A stretch of DNA of 7,390 nt from an uncultured Kineothrix sp. (GTDB lineage Bacteria > Bacillota > Clostridia > Lachnospirales > Lachnospiraceae), in contig CAJUMD010000137.1 in NCBI GenBank assembly GCA_910587275.1, positions 1 to 7,390 of the forward strand, given 5' to 3'. The stretch's first letter is position 1; each line of letters starts with the position of its first letter. The notes below the pieces were generated by a model. That model saw only the letters and a list, made by a program, of their open reading frames with translations. It was not told the DNA's origin and searched no databases. The position numbers and the translations under genes were made by a program. Below are positions 5,206 to 7,390 of this stretch, piece by piece.

Positions 5206-7130
5206 CCCTTTAATTTGGTGGACACTTCCCCTACTTCGGTGGTTGCCGCAGCGATTTCCTCCGTGGCTGCCGCTAAACTCATGACCCTTTGGTTTACGCC
5301 GTCGATAATTTGGATTAACTGGTCTGCCTTTGCCATGAGTGTCTCCACGGCTTCCCCTATTTTCGCCTGGTTCGCTTCACTGTCCGCCGCCGTGTCCTTA
5401 GAGGAATCCGCCAGTTTCTTAATGTTCTCCGCAATAATCGCAAAGCCCCTGCCCGCGCTTCCCGCACGTGCTGCCTCTATGCTGGCATTCAGCGACAAAA
5501 GGTTCGTCTCATCCGCCACGTTGGTGATTTCCTCGTTATTACTCTGCAGGCTGTTGGTCAGCGTCTCAATGATTTCCAGCGAGCCTTTTAACTGCTCACT
5601 GAATTCCACCACTTCCATCATCAGCATGTTAATGCCGGTGCTTTCTTCCGCGTTGTTGCTGTTTCCAAGCGCCATCTCATGGATGGATTTATCCAAAAGT
5701 TCAAAATCCTGGCTGACTTCTTCCACCAAATCGGATATCTGCCTGTTTTTCCGTTCAATGATTTCGTTCTTTTCCTGCATCTCTTTGGAAAGCGCCTCTG
5801 CCGTTTCCTTTTCGATTTCAATGGTGTTCTTCATGTAATGCAGGCAGTTGGTCTTCGTATTACAGCCGTTGTAAATCGCTTTTGCCATCTTCGCACAGGT
5901 TTCATAGCCACATGCGGAACAGTTAATCTTCTTTTCCTGCACCGTCCCTTTTTCCATGCTCCGGAAAATCTCCTCCAATTCCGTTTCGCTGGGCTTCTTT
6001 ATGATGATTTCCTTGGAATGGTCGGTATATTTCCGGATAAAATCATGGATATCCAGCTTTGAGAACTGGCTGTTTAACTTGCGCAGTCTCTGTTTCGGGG
6101 ACAGACCCTTCGCAAAAGGATGATTCACGCCGCTGCGCTTGCTTTTTTCCCTGATTTCCCAAAGAGCATACAGGTTGTCGTCGTTCCCGGCTTTCCCTGT
6201 TTCGATTGCCGTACCGTACACACAGCCGTTGGCACAGTTTAAGGCATCCACCATAAAAGGAAGCGGTTTCCCTTTCCGCACCCTTTCACGGTAATCCTCC
6301 AAAAACTCATACATGTGTTTCTCACCCTCTACCTGACGCACAAACACTTCTTCCCCGCAGAACCAGTACACGTTCTCCTTTAACCCACCGGGCATCGGGT
6401 AAATGGAGCCAAGACCGTACTCGATTTCATCCGAAACATCCGGTCCCTTGATATTGTGTTTACGCACATATTCCATCAGGTGTTCAAACGTCACGTTATA
6501 GGAAACATAGCCATATGTATTCGGGTCTTCGATTTCGCTTTTCTTCGCAATGCACGGGCTGATAAACGCCAGCTTATCCGGCAGCTTCATGTACTTCTTC
6601 ACGTAAATGGCGGCACACATCAGCGGAGAGTGGATGGGTACCAGCTTTGGAATCAGCTCCGGCACGTATTTCTCGATATAACCGACCACCGCCGGACAGG
6701 GCTGGGAAATCCCTCCCGTAAAATTATGCTCCGTAATATATTTAATGTACCCCCATGTGGTGATATCCGCCCCGAAACTCACGCTGATGATATGGTTTGC
6801 ACCCAAATTCTTCAGTCCGCCCAGCACCGATGCGTACTCCTTCGGATAATTTGCCAAAAATGCCGGCGCCAGCAGCAGGGATATTTTCTCCCCCCTTTTT
6901 AAGTCCTCAAAAAAACGTTCGGTATCATCCCGGAAACTCCTCGCTTCATGTTCACAGGCATCAAAACATGCCCCGCAGCTAATGCACGCTTTCCCGTCCA
7001 CCACAATTTTATTGGAACCGTTTTCCTCCACCGCATAATTCGCGGTGAGCACCGGACATGCCGAAATACACTTATTGCACCCGATACAGTTCTCATTTGT
7101 ATAAACCAAAGCATCCGTTTCCACACTCAT
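5181..7130 (-). CDS. Soluble chemoreceptor-like sensor: ferredoxin + [FeFe]-hydrogenase-like + Fe-S + MCP signalling domains
   Basis: The 649-residue product joins five parts. Residues 10-62 are a 2[4Fe-4S] ferredoxin domain (Cys15, 18, 21, 25 and 49, 52, 55, 59). Residues 83 to about 330 resemble the [FeFe]-hydrogenase large-subunit domain, with H-cluster-type cysteines in QPCP (Cys145), SPCIAKKSE (Cys193) and LNCANGC (Cys299, Cys303). Residues 402-424 hold another Fe-S motif (Cys404, 407, 412, 423). About 434-485 is predicted coiled coil. About 500-649 is an MCP signalling domain, with the tip-like segment ETNLLSLNASIEAARAG (541-557) and GRGFAIIAENIKKLA (560-574). There is no membrane segment, so it should act in the cytoplasm, presumably with CheW/CheA. 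The catalytic proton-transfer Cys is Pro144 and the usual glutamates near 125-128 are absent, which argues for sensing rather than H2 turnover. AGGAGG eight bases upstream (7139-7144) fixes the start. No che or hydrogenase maturation genes lie in the window. Architecture is firm; ligand and output are inferred. Confidence 0.92.
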   Translation of the reverse strand: MSVETDALVYTNENCIGCNKCISACPVLTANYAVEENGSNKIVVDGKACISCGACFDACEHEARSFRDDTERFFEDLKRGEKISLLLAPAFLANYPKEYASVLGGLKNLGANHIISVSFGADITTWGYIKYITEHNFTGGISQPCPAVVGYIEKYVPELIPKLVPIHSPLMCAAIYVKKYMKLPDKLAFISPCIAKKSEIEDPNTYGYVSYNVTFEHLMEYVRKHNIKGPDVSDEIEYGLGSIYPMPGGLKENVYWFCGEEVFVRQVEGEKHMYEFLEDYRERVRKGKPLPFMVDALNCANGCVYGTAIETGKAGNDDNLYALWEIREKSKRSGVNHPFAKGLSPKQRLRKLNSQFSKLDIHDFIRKYTDHSKEIIIKKPSETELEEIFRSMEKGTVQEKKINCSACGYETCAKMAKAIYNGCNTKTNCLHYMKNTIEIEKETAEALSKEMQEKNEIIERKNRQISDLVEEVSQDFELLDKSIHEMALGNSNNAEESTGINMLMMEVVEFSEQLKGSLEIIETLTNSLQSNNEEITNVADETNLLSLNASIEAARAGSAGRGFAIIAENIKKLADSSKDTAADSEANQAKIGEAVETLMAKADQLIQIIDGVNQRVMSLAAATEEIAAATTEVGEVSTKLKGKMEELVQ

Positions 7131-7246
7131 CTAATTCTCCTCCTTGGCATAAAATCCCCTAATTTCCCCATTTTTCATTTCCCGATGCCGCGTCTTCTTT
7201 TCCGCATGGGGCAACTTGTACAAAACGTCTCCATGTACACATTTAT

Positions 7247-7274
7247 ATTTTAACATAATACATATGCATTTCAA
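7247..7274 (-). promoter_or_regulatory. Probable promoter of the hydrogenase-like sensor gene
   Basis: On the minus strand, TTGAAA (7269-7274) and TAAAAT (7247-7252) are 16 bases apart, in an AT-rich setting. Predicted start near 7240 gives a leader of about 110 nt. The leader contains two TGTACA palindromes (7217-7222 and 7234-7239) 17 bases apart, which might be a regulator site. I see no known riboswitch. Confidence 0.55.
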
Positions 7275-7336
7275 CCCTTTTCCTTCCTCTTTTGTGCATT
7301 TTATACAGTACAAATTGAGTTGGAAAGCATATTCCT

Positions 7337-7355
7337 AAAAAAGTGTCTTCGACAC
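7337..7355 (-). terminator. Terminator of a minus-strand gene beyond the right edge
   Basis: GTGTC (7343-7347), loop TTC and GACAC (7351-7355) form a short stem, extendable on the minus strand by G-U/A-U pairs. It is followed on the minus strand by six T's (7337-7342). It separates the sensor gene from whatever lies upstream. Confidence 0.55.
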
Positions 7356-7368
7356 CTCAACCCCCTGA

Positions 7369-7384
7369 CCCCCATTCATGGGGG
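7369..7384. repeat. GC-rich palindrome at the window edge
   Basis: CCCCCA (7369-7374) and TGGGGG (7379-7384) pair perfectly around TTCA. Another C-run (7361-7365) lies just before it. It may be part of the 3' region of the neighbouring minus-strand transcript. The window ends six bases later, so its context is cut off. Confidence 0.45.
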
Positions 7385-7390
7385 AATTAG

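Noticed and set aside
5215..5838. 207-residue plus-strand frame opposite the MCP domain
   Set aside because: Ser/Ala-rich shadow of the coiled-coil coding strand, with no ribosome binding site or family motif.
7131..7313. 60-residue minus-strand frame ending right before the sensor gene start
   Set aside because: The sensor promoter (7247-7274) lies within it and no ribosome binding site supports it. It is leader sequence.
1..7390. CRISPR array, tRNA, rRNA or intact insertion sequence
   Set aside because: No regularly spaced repeats, cloverleaf with conserved arms, rRNA-like sequence or transposase was seen on either strand.

Overview
The window looks like chromosome of an anaerobic Firmicute, most likely a Lachnospiraceae-type gut clostridium. 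The reasons are the AGGAGG-type ribosome binding sites, moderate GC with AT-rich gaps, a LUD-family protein with the cysteine-rich tail usual in clostridia, and a ferredoxin/[FeFe]-hydrogenase-like protein. This placement is inferred from protein style, not from a marker gene.

Layout: (1) 66-1541, minus strand: a membrane-anchored family 3 glycoside hydrolase of the NagZ (beta-N-acetylhexosaminidase) type, with an acidic C-terminal tail. (2) 1542-1898: a gap with several dyads that may be operators or a terminator. (3) 1899-3560, minus strand: an intracellular GH32 beta-fructosidase / sucrose-6-phosphate hydrolase-like enzyme. Its start is set by a strong ribosome binding site at 3569-3574. 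(4) 3561-4551: a gene-poor stretch of about 990 bp. Read on the minus strand, it holds a perfect-consensus sigma-A promoter with an A/T-rich upstream tract (4214-4242), a run of degenerate small reading frames (3936-4107), a terminator-like hairpin (3864-3898), and directly after it a fragment that looks like the 5' end of a bacterial group II intron (about 3690-3858). The GH32 promoter abuts this fragment. This stretch reads as the scar of mobile DNA. (5) 4552-5187, plus strand: a LUD-domain (LutC/YkgG, DUF162) protein with its own promoter. (6) 5181-7130, minus strand: a 649-residue soluble sensor joining a 2[4Fe-4S] ferredoxin domain, an [FeFe]-hydrogenase-like domain, a further Fe-S motif, a coiled coil and a chemotaxis-receptor (MCP) signalling domain. 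It converges with the LUD gene and overlaps it by 7 bp inside a palindromic terminator. (7) 7131-7390: promoter and leader of the sensor gene, then a terminator for a minus-strand gene beyond the right edge.

The genes do not form one pathway. The two glycosidases (cell-wall or amino-sugar cleavage, and fructoside use) are neighbours on one strand but are 357 bp apart. The most interesting gene is the hydrogenase-like chemoreceptor. It keeps the four cysteines that would hold an H-cluster but has lost the proton-transfer residues of catalytic hydrogenases. This suggests a cytoplasmic sensor of H2 or redox state that signals to the chemotaxis array. The second point of interest is the 3.69-4.24 kb region, where a very strong promoter drives a transcript of about 345 nt with no intact gene, ending at a hairpin that seems to have been the target of a group II intron.
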